DNA of 6,262 nucleotides from Deltaproteobacteria bacterium (GTDB taxonomy: Bacteria; Myxococcota; Polyangia; Polyangiales; B10-G4). The position numbers were made by a program, and so were the translations under genes. How positions within the stretch are numbered: position 1 is the stretch's first letter; the number at the start of each line of letters is the position of its first letter. Shown here piece after piece: positions 1 through 6,262 of the stretch. The stretch is taken from assembly GCA_019312705.1 (NCBI GenBank), contig JAFDCW010000288.1, forward strand, positions 1 through 6,262, given 5' to 3'. A model generated the notes under the pieces. It worked only from the letters and a program-made list of their open reading frames with translations. It ran no database searches and was not told the origin of the DNA.

Positions 1-22
1 CGTGTCGCCCGCAGCAGCGCCC

Positions 23-3000
23 TCAGTCTATGTTGAAGGCGCGGATGGCGCCCATATCGGCGGCTCGGTAGTACGTCACGACGACGCTCGTATTGCCGAA
101 GAGGGCTTGCTCCAGCCAGTAGCCGGTGCTGTCCATCGCGTCGAAGGACGAGATGGTCCAGACGCCGCCGCTCGATGGGCGGCGTGCCATCATGGCGCGC
201 TGGGAGGTCGCGTCCTGGTAGACGATGCGGATTTCTCCGCCGTCGGTGACGACGATCGAACTGTCGTCGCCAACGATGTGGCGACCGTCGGGGTTCGGGC
301 TGGTGCCGTCGGTTGCGCCGTTGTCGACGACCTCGGCGGTGACGGTGCCGGCGTCGACGCGTGCGTAGCGCAGCGTCTCCTCGGCGCCGTCGACGTAGCT
401 CACGTGCCAGATGCCGGCGGCATCGACGAAGAGGCTCGCTGCCTGGCCCGAGTCGCCGACCCCGAGGGTGTCGGTCCCGTACCCATCGATGAGGAAGGGA
501 GCCGCCCAGCCCGTTCCGTCGTTGGAGGCGCCGTAGAGGTTGCCCGCGGTCCGGTCGTAGTAGACGAGGGCGAGACCGGTACCGGTGCTGACGAGGGAGT
601 TGTACATGCCGAGGGCGGGGGGCATGTCCTCGACGTAGTTGTCCCCGAGAGCGGGCTCGCAGGCGCCCGACGTGCAGACCTGGTCGCTCATGCAGGTACC
701 GCCGCAATCGCCCGAGACGGTCACGCAGAGGCCGCCCTCGGTGCAGCTCAGGCCTTCAGGGCAGAATTCTGGCCGGCAGAGCATCGTGCCCGTCGCGATC
801 TCGGTCGAGAGCCAGTCGGTGGGGCCGGCCGGCGCGGGGGAGTCGGCGACGGCGACTTTCACGCGGCTGGTGACCACCCCGGTGCCGTCGTCGGCGCTAG
901 TGATCTGCAGGTAGGCGATGGCGGGATTGCCGGCTGCGTCGATGGCGAGGGACGAGTAGCGTCCGCTGTCCCCGGTATCGTCGACCACCGTGACGGTCCA
1001 CGCTCCCGGGGTGCCGACGGCCAACTTGAGGGCTCCGGCGTCCCGATCCCAGTAGCTCACGAAGTATTGGCCGCCGCTCTGGGCCATGCTCGTCCACCGG
1101 CCGACGTCGGGGCCCGGCGCGCTCACGCCGCCGCGGTACCCGTCGGGATCGTTGGTGATCGGCTCGGACGGCGCTCCGTCGACGATCTCCCACGTGGGCT
1201 CGGCGGTGGCCGAGGCCAGGGACCCCACCACCAGGTCGCCGTACCGTCGCGCCGGCGCGTCCCCGGGGCTGTACCCCGAGAGCATCATCGAGCCGTCGGC
1301 CCCGACGACCATGTCGAGGTGTGTCGCGAGGATCCCGGGGTTCAGGGCCGGCTGGACCACGCAGTCGCTGCAGCTCGCGCCGCAGCCCTCGCCGAGCATC
1401 ACGGCGTCGCCGCCGGAGCAGACGTAGCCTGGCTCGCATAGCTCCACGAGGTCGTAGAGCACGCACATGTTTGTCATCTCGCAGCACGCGCTGCCCGCCG
1501 TCGCCGGTGGGATGGCGTCAACGCACGCGCCGCCGCAAGGACCGGACGGCGCGTCGGGGCCGCCTGGGCCGCTGTTGCAGTCACAGCCCACGAGGCCGAG
1601 GAGAGACACCACGACCACGAGGAAGCCAAGGACCTTCGAGACGCCCCGAAGGCCGGCCCTTGCTTTCGCCGCCCCGGAGGGCCGCCGGTCCCAATCCCGG
1701 CTCCGGTCGACTGGCGTCGCCTTTCCGCCTTCTCGGGACCGCCGTCGGAAGAAGAAGAGCGCGAAGGCAAAGAGGGCGCCGAGGCTCGACCACGGCGTCG
1801 TCTCGGACTCGAAGGTCGAGCAACCACAGCCGCTGTCGACCGTAGAATTCGGAAGGCCCCGGATGAGGGCCGACCGCGCTGCGCCGACGTTGCCCGACTC
1901 GTCCCGGACCTCGACCTCGAGCTCGGCGTCGGTGTAGGGCAGGGGCACGAACGCGTCGGCGGGCAGGGCCTGCCAGTCGGTCCAGCCCTCGCCGTCGATG
2001 CGGTAGCGAAGCTCGAGGGCTTCGGGGGCAGTGAGTACGTCGGTTGCGGTGACGCGCACCCCGCGGCCGCTCTGCTCGACGCTCACGAAGGGCGCCAGCA
2101 CGTCGACGAGGACCTCGAAGTACGCGGGGGTCGTGTCGGTGCTCTCGGCTTCGCCAGCGATGCGGGCGCGAACCTCGAGGTCGTGGCGGGCCTGGAGCAT
2201 GAAGGCCGAGTCGTGGATCTCGAGGACCCGGTCGCCCGTCCAGGAGCTCCACTGCTTGCCGTTGACGCGCCAGCTGTATTCGTAGTCGACGGCCATGGCC
2301 CCGGCGCCGTCGGCGACGACGCGCACCCAAGGGCGCTCACCCTCGCCGTAGGTATCGGGGGCGAAGCTGACCGGGTCGATCTCGATCTGCTCGAGGACCG
2401 CCTCGGTATCGACGAGGGCCGTGTAGGGGGCCGCGGTGCTGGCGATTTCCAGGTTGGCGAAGATGCCGAGGAACTCTTCCCCGGAGTCTTCGACGCCGAC
2501 GATGCCGCCGTCGGGGATGACGAGGTCGAGGCCCATCAGGTCGGGCAGCGAGATCGGGGACAGGCCCCCGGTAAGCATCGAGGCGAACTCGCCGATGACG
2601 GTCTCGATGATCGACGCGAGGAACTCGGGGTCCTCGGTGAGCAGTTCGGAGTTGGTGACCGTGCTGCCCGTTGCGTTGACCGAGGCGATCTCCGGCACGA
2701 TGGCGCCTTCTTCGACGCGCAGGTTCATGGGAATCTCGAGGTCGGCGGCGTAGGTCATGAAGCGCACGTAGCGCTCGGTGGACCAGATGTAGAAGTCGAC
2801 TTCGACGCTCGGCAGGGTGATGGTCAGGAGCGCCTCCTCCGCGGTGCCGGCGCCGACTTCGATCGTCGGCGGAAGCTGCGGGCGGAGCGCGATGGCCACT
2901 GCGGCGTTGGACTCGGGGAAGGTCACGCCCCGGAGGGAGCTGATGAGCGCCGAGAGCAGGCCGCTCGAGAGTTGCTGGCTGAGCCGCGTGCCCGCGCCGA

Positions 3001-4207
3001 TGCAGAGCAGGCCCGAGTCGAACATGCCGTAGCCGGAGTGGTTCAGGTACATCTCCGAGAGCCCGATGCCTACGTGGGAGCTGACGCCGATACCGGGGAC
3101 GGTATTGCTGCGGAAGGTCGCGGCCCGGGGAATCATCGGCAGCGGCGGCTCGGCGATGACCGGCACGCAGGGGTTGTGGGCCGGGGAGGTAGTGAAAGAG
3201 AGGTCCGTTGAGCGGTAGCCGCCGTAGAAGAAGAGGCTCAAGCCGCCGTTGACGGCCTCGCCCTCGCCGCCGGAGGCGAGGAGGAACTGCCCCGGGGCGT
3301 GGGTCCCGGGGGAGACCCCGCCGAGGAACGCCTGGCCGAGGTCGCCCTGGCCGTCGGTGCCGAGCAGCGTCGGAACGCACCGGCCGCCGGCCGAGTACTC
3401 GCAAACGTCGTCCGGATCCGGGCCCGCGGCGACGGTGCCCGTCGGGCAGCCGAACTCGCCCTGGGTCGTGCAGAGCTGTTCGGCGAGGGTGGAGTCGAGG
3501 ATGTCGGTGATTTGACCGACAAGCTGATCGATGAGGATGCCCTTGATCGCGTTGAGCAGCCACGAGAGGGCGCCACCGCTGAAGTCGAGGTCCGCGTCTT
3601 CGATGCCCTCTCCTTCGACGAGGTCGGCGTTTTCGATCGAGACCCAGGTGTAGCCATTGCGCGCGGCCTCGCTCTCTTCGAGGAAGCGGATGTCAGCCTC
3701 GAAGCCGACGAAAGTTCGTGCTCCGCGGCGGGTGTCGAGGTCCAGGCTCGAATCACTGAGGGGCAGGTCGATGTCCCACGAGGAGCGCCTGCCCGCGAGG
3801 TCTCGACTGTCGAGGACGATGAAGAGGTGGGCATGCAGCGTATGGGGACCCACCGGCGTCAGCTCGAGGTCCTGGATCTCCATGTGGGCGACACAGTCCG
3901 AGGCTGGGCAAATCGTGCCGGAGAGCAGGCCGCTCCCGAAGTCCGACCGGGGCACGTCGAAGTCGAGGCCCTCGGGTAAGAAGCCCCCGACGATCGCCCC
4001 GATGTTGTCTTCGATGAAACCGATGCCGTCGTCGGTGAGGCGCACCTGCATCGAGTTGTCGATGCGATCGGCTATCGGGTAGCCGCCGGGGATCGGCGCT
4101 ACACCGCAGCTCGCACAGCTGCTGCAACCGCCGTCGCCGCAGGCCATCAATACGAAGACCGAGAGGGAGAGGAAGAAAGCCCTGTGATTCTCTCTAAATA
4201 AGCGCAT
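23..4207 (-). CDS. Giant surface lipoprotein: TULIP-like/FN3-like protein with MYXO-CTERM, fused in frame to a second beta-propeller lipoprotein
   Basis: One open frame of 1394 residues that reads like two secreted proteins. Part one: residues 1-23 are a signal peptide with lipobox Leu-Met-Ala-Cys23. Residues about 50-250 and 400-600 are amphipathic, with repeated long hydrophobic helices and strands (for example 215-245) that resemble TULIP/BPI-type lipid-binding folds; this is only inferred. Residues 625-700 and 705-782 are two FN3/Y_Y_Y-like repeats sharing RxxGxxWxxW with identical spacing (647-656 and 736-745). Residues 791-825 form a MYXO-CTERM tail. Part two: residues 848-875 form a second signal-like segment ending Leu-Val-Gly-Cys875, followed by a Cys-rich stretch to 949. 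Residues about 958-1394 contain seven repeats with a YxD-like turn (for example 1051-1053, 1216-1218, 1271-1273, 1330-1332), probably a seven-bladed beta-propeller. An eight-cysteine module (1144-1183) sits between blades three and four. No stop separates the parts. The product should be exported and membrane- or surface-bound. It may really be two genes. Confidence 0.8.
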   Translation of the reverse strand: MRLFRENHRAFFLSLSVFVLMACGDGGCSSCASCGVAPIPGGYPIADRIDNSMQVRLTDDGIGFIEDNIGAIVGGFLPEGLDFDVPRSDFGSGLLSGTICPASDCVAHMEIQDLELTPVGPHTLHAHLFIVLDSRDLAGRRSSWDIDLPLSDSSLDLDTRRGARTFVGFEADIRFLEESEAARNGYTWVSIENADLVEGEGIEDADLDFSGGALSWLLNAIKGILIDQLVGQITDILDSTLAEQLCTTQGEFGCPTGTVAAGPDPDDVCEYSAGGRCVPTLLGTDGQGDLGQAFLGGVSPGTHAPGQFLLASGGEGEAVNGGLSLFFYGGYRSTDLSFTTSPAHNPCVPVIAEPPLPMIPRAATFRSNTVPGIGVSSHVGIGLSEMYLNHSGYGMFDSGLLCIGAGTRLSQQLSSGLLSALISSLRGVTFPESNAAVAIALRPQLPPTIEVGAGTAEEALLTITLPSVEVDFYIWSTERYVRFMTYAADLEIPMNLRVEEGAIVPEIASVNATGSTVTNSELLTEDPEFLASIIETVIGEFASMLTGGLSPISLPDLMGLDLVIPDGGIVGVEDSGEEFLGIFANLEIASTAAPYTALVDTEAVLEQIEIDPVSFAPDTYGEGERPWVRVVADGAGAMAVDYEYSWRVNGKQWSSWTGDRVLEIHDSAFMLQARHDLEVRARIAGEAESTDTTPAYFEVLVDVLAPFVSVEQSGRGVRVTATDVLTAPEALELRYRIDGEGWTDWQALPADAFVPLPYTDAELEVEVRDESGNVGAARSALIRGLPNSTVDSGCGCSTFESETTPWSSLGALFAFALFFFRRRSREGGKATPVDRSRDWDRRPSGAAKARAGLRGVSKVLGFLVVVVSLLGLVGCDCNSGPGGPDAPSGPCGGACVDAIPPATAGSACCEMTNMCVLYDLVELCEPGYVCSGGDAVMLGEGCGASCSDCVVQPALNPGILATHLDMVVGADGSMMLSGYSPGDAPARRYGDLVVGSLASATAEPTWEIVDGAPSEPITNDPDGYRGGVSAPGPDVGRWTSMAQSGGQYFVSYWDRDAGALKLAVGTPGAWTVTVVDDTGDSGRYSSLAIDAAGNPAIAYLQITSADDGTGVVTSRVKVAVADSPAPAGPTDWLSTEIATGTMLCRPEFCPEGLSCTEGGLCVTVSGDCGGTCMSDQVCTSGACEPALGDNYVEDMPPALGMYNSLVSTGTGLALVYYDRTAGNLYGASNDGTGWAAPFLIDGYGTDTLGVGDSGQAASLFVDAAGIWHVSYVDGAEETLRYARVDAGTVTAEVVDNGATDGTSPNPDGRHIVGDDSSIVVTDGGEIRIVYQDATSQRAMMARRPSSGGVWTISSFDAMDSTGYWLEQALFGNTSVVVTYYRAADMGAIRAFNID
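1583..1666 (-). other. Internal lipoprotein signal-like segment with lipobox
   Basis: Residues 848-875 of the large product. They comprise a basic stretch (Lys848, Arg850, Arg854, Lys858), a 16-residue hydrophobic core (Val859-Val873 region), and Leu-Val-Gly-Cys875 (Cys codon 1583-1585), followed by Asp-Cys-Asn-Ser-Gly and a Gly/Pro-rich linker. This is what the N-terminus of a separate lipoprotein should look like. No ATG, GTG or TTG codon in frame precedes the hydrophobic core in this stretch; Val856 is GTC (1640-1642) and Arg850 is AGG (1658-1660), each one substitution away from a start codon. The GTG codons inside the core would give a signal too short to work. Confidence 0.75.
1733..1837 (-). 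other. MYXO-CTERM-like sorting segment, internal to the open frame
   Basis: Residues 791-825 of the 1394-residue product. They show the tripartite pattern: Gly-Cys794-Gly-Cys796 (Cys794 codon 1826-1828), a short Ser/Thr/Glu spacer, a hydrophobic helix (Leu809-Phe820), and Arg821-Arg822-Arg823-Ser-Arg825. In known Myxococcota proteins this tail is at the extreme C-terminus, where the invariant Cys is modified and a myxosortase cuts the helix. Here 569 further residues follow. Motif recognition is strong; function in an internal position is unproven. Confidence 0.85.
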
Positions 4208-4214
4208 GCACCTG

Positions 4215-4218
4215 CTCC
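4215..4218 (-). promoter_or_regulatory. Ribosome binding site that fixes the start at 4207
   Basis: GGAG sits seven bases before the ATG at 4205-4207. This start yields a normal lipoprotein signal peptide. The alternative upstream ATG at 4304-4306 would add 33 residues encoded through the stable hairpin and bury the signal peptide, so it is rejected. Confidence 0.75.
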
Positions 4219-4221
4219 GGA

Positions 4222-4266
4222 GTCCGAGGGCCCCTCGCCCGAGCGATGCTCGGCGGGGCCTCGGAC
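4222..4266 (-). promoter_or_regulatory. Long stable hairpin in the leader of the 1394-codon gene
   Basis: Arms gtccgagg (4222-4229) and cctcggac (4259-4266) pair perfectly. After a one-base bulge, cccc 4231-4234 pairs with gggg 4255-4258, and ccgagc 4239-4244 pairs with gctcgg 4248-4253 around a three-base loop, giving about 18 base pairs in 45 bases. The hairpin ends four bases before the GGAG ribosome binding site, so it leaves that site exposed. A TATCAT hexamer (4269-4274, minus strand) lies just upstream; if it is a -10 box, transcription would begin almost at the base of the stem, but no convincing -35 is visible. There is no U-run after it, so a terminator is less likely than a 5' stabilising or regulatory stem. 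Confidence 0.5.
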
Positions 4267-4321
4267 AAATGATACTAATCCCGACGTTCCGTAGCGTAGC
4301 CCGCACATGCCAGAGGCGAAA

Positions 4322-4351
4322 GGCCCCGATCGCCGTAGGGCGAAGGGGGCC
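4322..4351 (-). terminator. Possible intrinsic terminator of the kinase-lipoprotein operon
   Basis: The strand folds into a 6-bp outer stem (ggcccc 4322-4327 with ggggcc 4346-4351), a 2x2 internal loop, a 5-bp inner stem (tcgcc 4330-4334 with ggcga 4339-4343) and a four-base loop. In the direction of transcription it is followed at once by TTTCGCC, a very short U-run. It sits 75-104 bases after the upstream gene's stop, a suitable place for a terminator. The weak U-run makes the call uncertain; it could instead be an mRNA-stabilising 3' hairpin or part of a leader structure. Confidence 0.4.
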
Positions 4352-4361
4352 AGATCATTCA

Positions 4362-4381
4362 AGCCGGTTTGAGCCGGTTTG
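4362..4381. repeat. Perfect 10-bp tandem duplication
   Basis: The unit agccggtttg occurs twice back to back (4362-4371 and 4372-4381). It lies 45-64 bases past the stop of the 314-residue lipoprotein gene. The second copy also begins a small inverted repeat, gagcc at 4371-4375 with ggctc at 4386-4390. It may be a two-site binding motif or a chance duplication; nothing in the sequence decides. Confidence 0.6.
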
Positions 4382-4425
4382 GGCAGGCTCGTGCCGGGGA
4401 CGACGCTCGCCTCAGGCGCGAATTG

Positions 4426-5370
4426 TCACTGGATATCGACGGCCTGGGCCGCGATGCCGCCGACCAACAACCAGGAGTTGCAGGTGGTGGATGGGTCGCA
4501 GACGGTGCCGTCGCCAGGGTCGACGTTGCAGCCGGTCGCGTCGTCACAGATAGCGTCCGGCTGCACCAGCCAGTCCGATTGCGGGTGGTCGGCGCACGTG
4601 CCGTCCATGGTGGGCATGCCCGCGGTGAACATGCAGAGTGTCGTGTCGATCGCCCCCTCGACAAAGAGGCGCCCGGCGTCGGCGTCGGCGACGGTGATGT
4701 AGGCCTGGATGGACCCCTGGGCGGCGTCCCAGCGGCCGCCGGGCTGGGTGACGCCAACGCAGCTTCGCTCTTCGGAGAAGGTCAGCATGTTGAGGGTCAT
4801 GTTCCGGAGCGGGAGCTCGAGCTGCACCGTGGTTCCGTCCTCGGTGAAGATGGGCACGGTGAAGGTCTCGGTCAGCTCCTCGGCCGACAGGGTCTCGCCG
4901 TCCATCGAGCCGGTCATCGTGACCGGGTTCCAGCGGCTTGGATCACCCGGTGCGGGCGCTGCATCCATCGTGAAGGAGAAGACTGCGGCGGGGCTCTTCT
5001 GCCCGAACCCGGTCTCGATGTTCGCAGCGGTGCCCGTGATGTCCGCAGTGATCAGCCAGTTGAAGAGGTCGTCGTCCAGGGCGTCGCTGAGCAACTGACG
5101 CACGATGATCGTCGACAGGGACGATGGCTGCGAAAGCTGCACGGCGGAGATGCGCACCTCCGGCGCATCGAGTTGGTCGGCGTTCGACGTGCGCTGGCAG
5201 CACGGGTCGGTCTGCTCGTCGGGGAAGGTGCACCGGCTCGGGAGCGTGCCGGTGTCCGCCATCGAGCCGTCGCCGGTTCCGCTGTCGGTGGGGGCGGTCC
5301 CGTCGTCGCCGCAGGCAACGGCGAAGGGCACGGCGAGGGCTAGGAGGATTGAGAGAAGCTTGTTCATCAT
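4426..5370 (-). CDS. Predicted secreted lipoprotein, unknown function
   Basis: A 314-residue protein I do not recognise by family. Residues 1-20 form a lipoprotein signal peptide: Lys4, a hydrophobic core, and lipobox Ala-Val-Ala-Cys20, so the mature protein should be lipidated and envelope-anchored. Residues 21-45 are a low-complexity Gly/Asp/Ser/Thr linker typical of myxobacterial surface lipoproteins. The rest (about 70-314) has alternating hydrophobic patterns suggesting mostly beta structure, plus ten cysteines besides the lipidated one (47, 57, 58, 204, 246, 259, 275, 281, 291, 297). Six of these lie in the last 70 residues, consistent with a disulfide-stabilised C-terminal module. Two ATG codons are adjacent; an AGAG in the short leader sits 4 bases from the first and 7 from the second, so the second (5365-5367) may be used. 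The kinase stop is six bases upstream, implying shared transcription and perhaps coupled translation. The TGA stop is followed by the spacer holding the hairpins. Gene call is strong; role unknown. Confidence 0.85.
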   Translation of the reverse strand: MMNKLLSILLALAVPFAVACGDDGTAPTDSGTGDGSMADTGTLPSRCTFPDEQTDPCCQRTSNADQLDAPEVRISAVQLSQPSSLSTIIVRQLLSDALDDDLFNWLITADITGTAANIETGFGQKSPAAVFSFTMDAAPAPGDPSRWNPVTMTGSMDGETLSAEELTETFTVPIFTEDGTTVQLELPLRNMTLNMLTFSEERSCVGVTQPGGRWDAAQGSIQAYITVADADAGRLFVEGAIDTTLCMFTAGMPTMDGTCADHPQSDWLVQPDAICDDATGCNVDPGDGTVCDPSTTCNSWLLVGGIAAQAVDIQ

Positions 5371-5376
5371 GTTGCT

Positions 5377-6262
5377 CTAAACGGTGGGCTGGGCTTCGGG
5401 ACCGCGATCTTCGCGCTCGACTTCGTTGACCTCATCCTCGGAGGAGAAGTGGGCGAGCTTGCGGAAGGAGCGGAAACGCTCGTTGACGGCCTTTCGGTCG
5501 ACCGACATGACCCGGTCGGTGCCCATGCCCTCGACGCAGAAGCTGGCCATGGCCGACCCGAAGATGACGGCGCGGCGCAGGGTGTCGTGGCGGGCGTTGC
5601 CGTGGTGGGCGACGTAGCCGAGGAGGGCGCCAGCGAAGGTATCGCCAGCGCCGGTCGGGTCCGTGACCTGATCGATGGGATAGGCCGGTGCGGCGAAGAC
5701 TTCGCCATTGTGGAAGAGCAGAGCGCCGTATTCGCCCTGCTTCACGATGACGATGCGCGGGCCCATGGCGAGCAGCGCCTTCGAGACCTCCATCACGTGA
5801 TGCTTCCCGGAGAGCTGTCGGGCCTCTTCTTCGTTGATGACGAGCACGTCGACGCGGCGAAGGACCTCGAGGAGCTTCTCGCGCTTGGACTCGATCCAGA
5901 AGTTCATCGTGTCAGCCACGACCAGCTTGGGATTGCGCACCTGGTCGAGGACCTCGAGCTGCAGCTCTGGTGCGATATTGCCGAGCATCACGTAGGGCGT
6001 GTCGCGGAACGCCTCCGGGATTTTTGGATGGAACTCCGCGAACGCGTTCAGCTCGGTGCAGAGACTTTCGCGCGAGCTGAGGTCGTCGCTGTAGCGTCCC
6101 TCCCAATGGAAGGTCAGGCCATCGCTGCGCTCGAGGCCCGTCATGTCGATGCCGTGGGCGGTGAGGGTTTCGACGGTTTGGTCCGGGAAATCCCGGCCCA
6201 CGATGCCGACGAGCTGCACGCGCGAGAAGACGGACCCTGCGATGGCAGCGAAGGTCGCCGAG
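5377..6262 (-). CDS. PfkB/ribokinase-family sugar kinase, N-terminus cut by window edge
   Basis: Cytoplasmic ATP-dependent kinase that phosphorylates the hydroxyl of a sugar, nucleoside or similar small molecule; the substrate cannot be told from this sequence. The reading frame is open to the right edge. An apparent GTG start at 6217-6219 is probably internal, because the codons before it continue a family-like strand (Ser-Ala-Thr-Phe-Ala-Ala-Ile-Ala-Gly-Ser), matching the GGSA-type region near the start of PfkB proteins. Visible length is 294 residues. Counting from the first full codon (6259-6261), the NxxE motif (Asn-Glu-Glu-Glu, 143-146; DNA 5824-5835) contacts Mg-ATP, and the PfkB signature Asp-Pro-Thr-Gly-Ala-Gly-Asp-Thr at 201-208 carries the anion-hole GAGD and catalytic base Asp207 (codon 5641-5643). 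All are intact, so the enzyme should be active. The charged 30-residue tail after the fold is not conserved in the family. The TAG stop lies six bases before the following lipoprotein gene, suggesting one operon. Family assignment is firm. Confidence 0.93.
   Translation of the reverse strand, partial: SATFAAIAGSVFSRVQLVGIVGRDFPDQTVETLTAHGIDMTGLERSDGLTFHWEGRYSDDLSSRESLCTELNAFAEFHPKIPEAFRDTPYVMLGNIAPELQLEVLDQVRNPKLVVADTMNFWIESKREKLLEVLRRVDVLVINEEEARQLSGKHHVMEVSKALLAMGPRIVIVKQGEYGALLFHNGEVFAAPAYPIDQVTDPTGAGDTFAGALLGYVAHHGNARHDTLRRAVIFGSAMASFCVEGMGTDRVMSVDRKAVNERFRSFRKLAHFSSEDEVNEVEREDRGPEAQPTV

Noticed and set aside
2..1441. Long plus-strand open frame of 479 codons at the left of the window
   Set aside because: It lies opposite the propeller half. 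Its product is an Ala/Gly/Val/Arg/Asp-rich sequence without domain pattern, as expected for the antisense of a high-GC gene, while the minus strand shows repeats, lipobox and Cys modules.
1581..1827. A single frameshift separating two normal genes at the MYXO-CTERM/lipobox junction
   Set aside because: No alternative minus-strand frame contains a stop between the Arg cluster and the second signal core, so one indel there does not give two clean genes. A substitution error remains possible.
2183..3211. Plus-strand open frame of 342 codons
   Set aside because: Antisense shadow of the first half of the giant gene. Its composition is dominated by Gly, Asp, Ala, Val and Arg, with no recognisable motif or signal.
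4208..4306. Upstream ATG at 4304-4306 extending the giant protein by 33 residues
   Set aside because: The extension is Arg-rich, is encoded through the stable hairpin, and would place the signal peptide internally. The ATG at 4205-4207 has a well-spaced GGAG.
4297..4312. TGGCATG...GC resembling a sigma-54 promoter on the minus strand
   Set aside because: The GG and GC elements are nine bases apart instead of ten, and the -12 part (GGCTA) does not match TTGCA.
4369..5343. Plus-strand open frame of 324 codons opposite the 314-residue lipoprotein
   Set aside because: The minus frame has a clear lipoprotein signal peptide and operon spacing. The plus frame has only low-complexity Gly/Val/Arg/Ala composition.
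6217..6219. GTG as the true start of the kinase
   Set aside because: The frame continues upstream to the window edge with family-like residues, and a start here would delete the N-terminal substrate-binding strand.

Overview
The window looks like chromosomal DNA from a high-GC deltaproteobacterial lineage, most likely Myxococcota or a close relative. The main evidence is a near-canonical MYXO-CTERM tripartite segment (Gly-Cys-Gly-Cys, then a hydrophobic stretch, then Arg-Arg-Arg) inside a large surface protein. Supporting signs are secreted lipoproteins rich in Cys, Asp and Gly, strong GC bias at third codon positions, and long spurious open frames on the opposite strand. I see no mobile element, tRNA, rRNA or CRISPR array.

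All real genes are on the minus strand, so the biological order runs from high to low coordinates. First comes a PfkB/ribokinase-family sugar kinase (5377 to the right edge), whose N-terminus lies outside the window. Six bases after its stop a 314-residue lipoprotein of unknown function begins (4426-5370), so these two are probably co-transcribed. A 218-base spacer follows (4208-4425). It holds a perfect 10-bp tandem repeat, a GC-rich hairpin followed by TTT (possible terminator), and a second, very stable hairpin directly in front of the ribosome binding site of the next gene.

That next gene (23-4207, 1394 codons) is the most interesting object here. Its first ~825 residues look like a complete surface protein: lipobox, a possible TULIP-like lipid-binding core, two FN3-like repeats, and a MYXO-CTERM sorting tail. 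Translation does not stop after the Arg-rich tail. It runs in frame into what looks like a second secreted lipoprotein, with a new hydrophobic signal ending in a lipobox Cys, a Cys-rich segment, and a probable seven-bladed beta-propeller. No minus-strand frame has a stop across the junction, and the second half has no conventional start codon of its own that leaves a usable signal peptide. The locus is therefore a true fusion or polyprotein, a recent loss of a stop, or a sequence error.

Taken together, the window encodes one cytoplasmic kinase and two or three exported, lipid-anchored envelope proteins. The kinase is probably metabolic. The exported proteins have no function I can assign beyond surface location and fold type.
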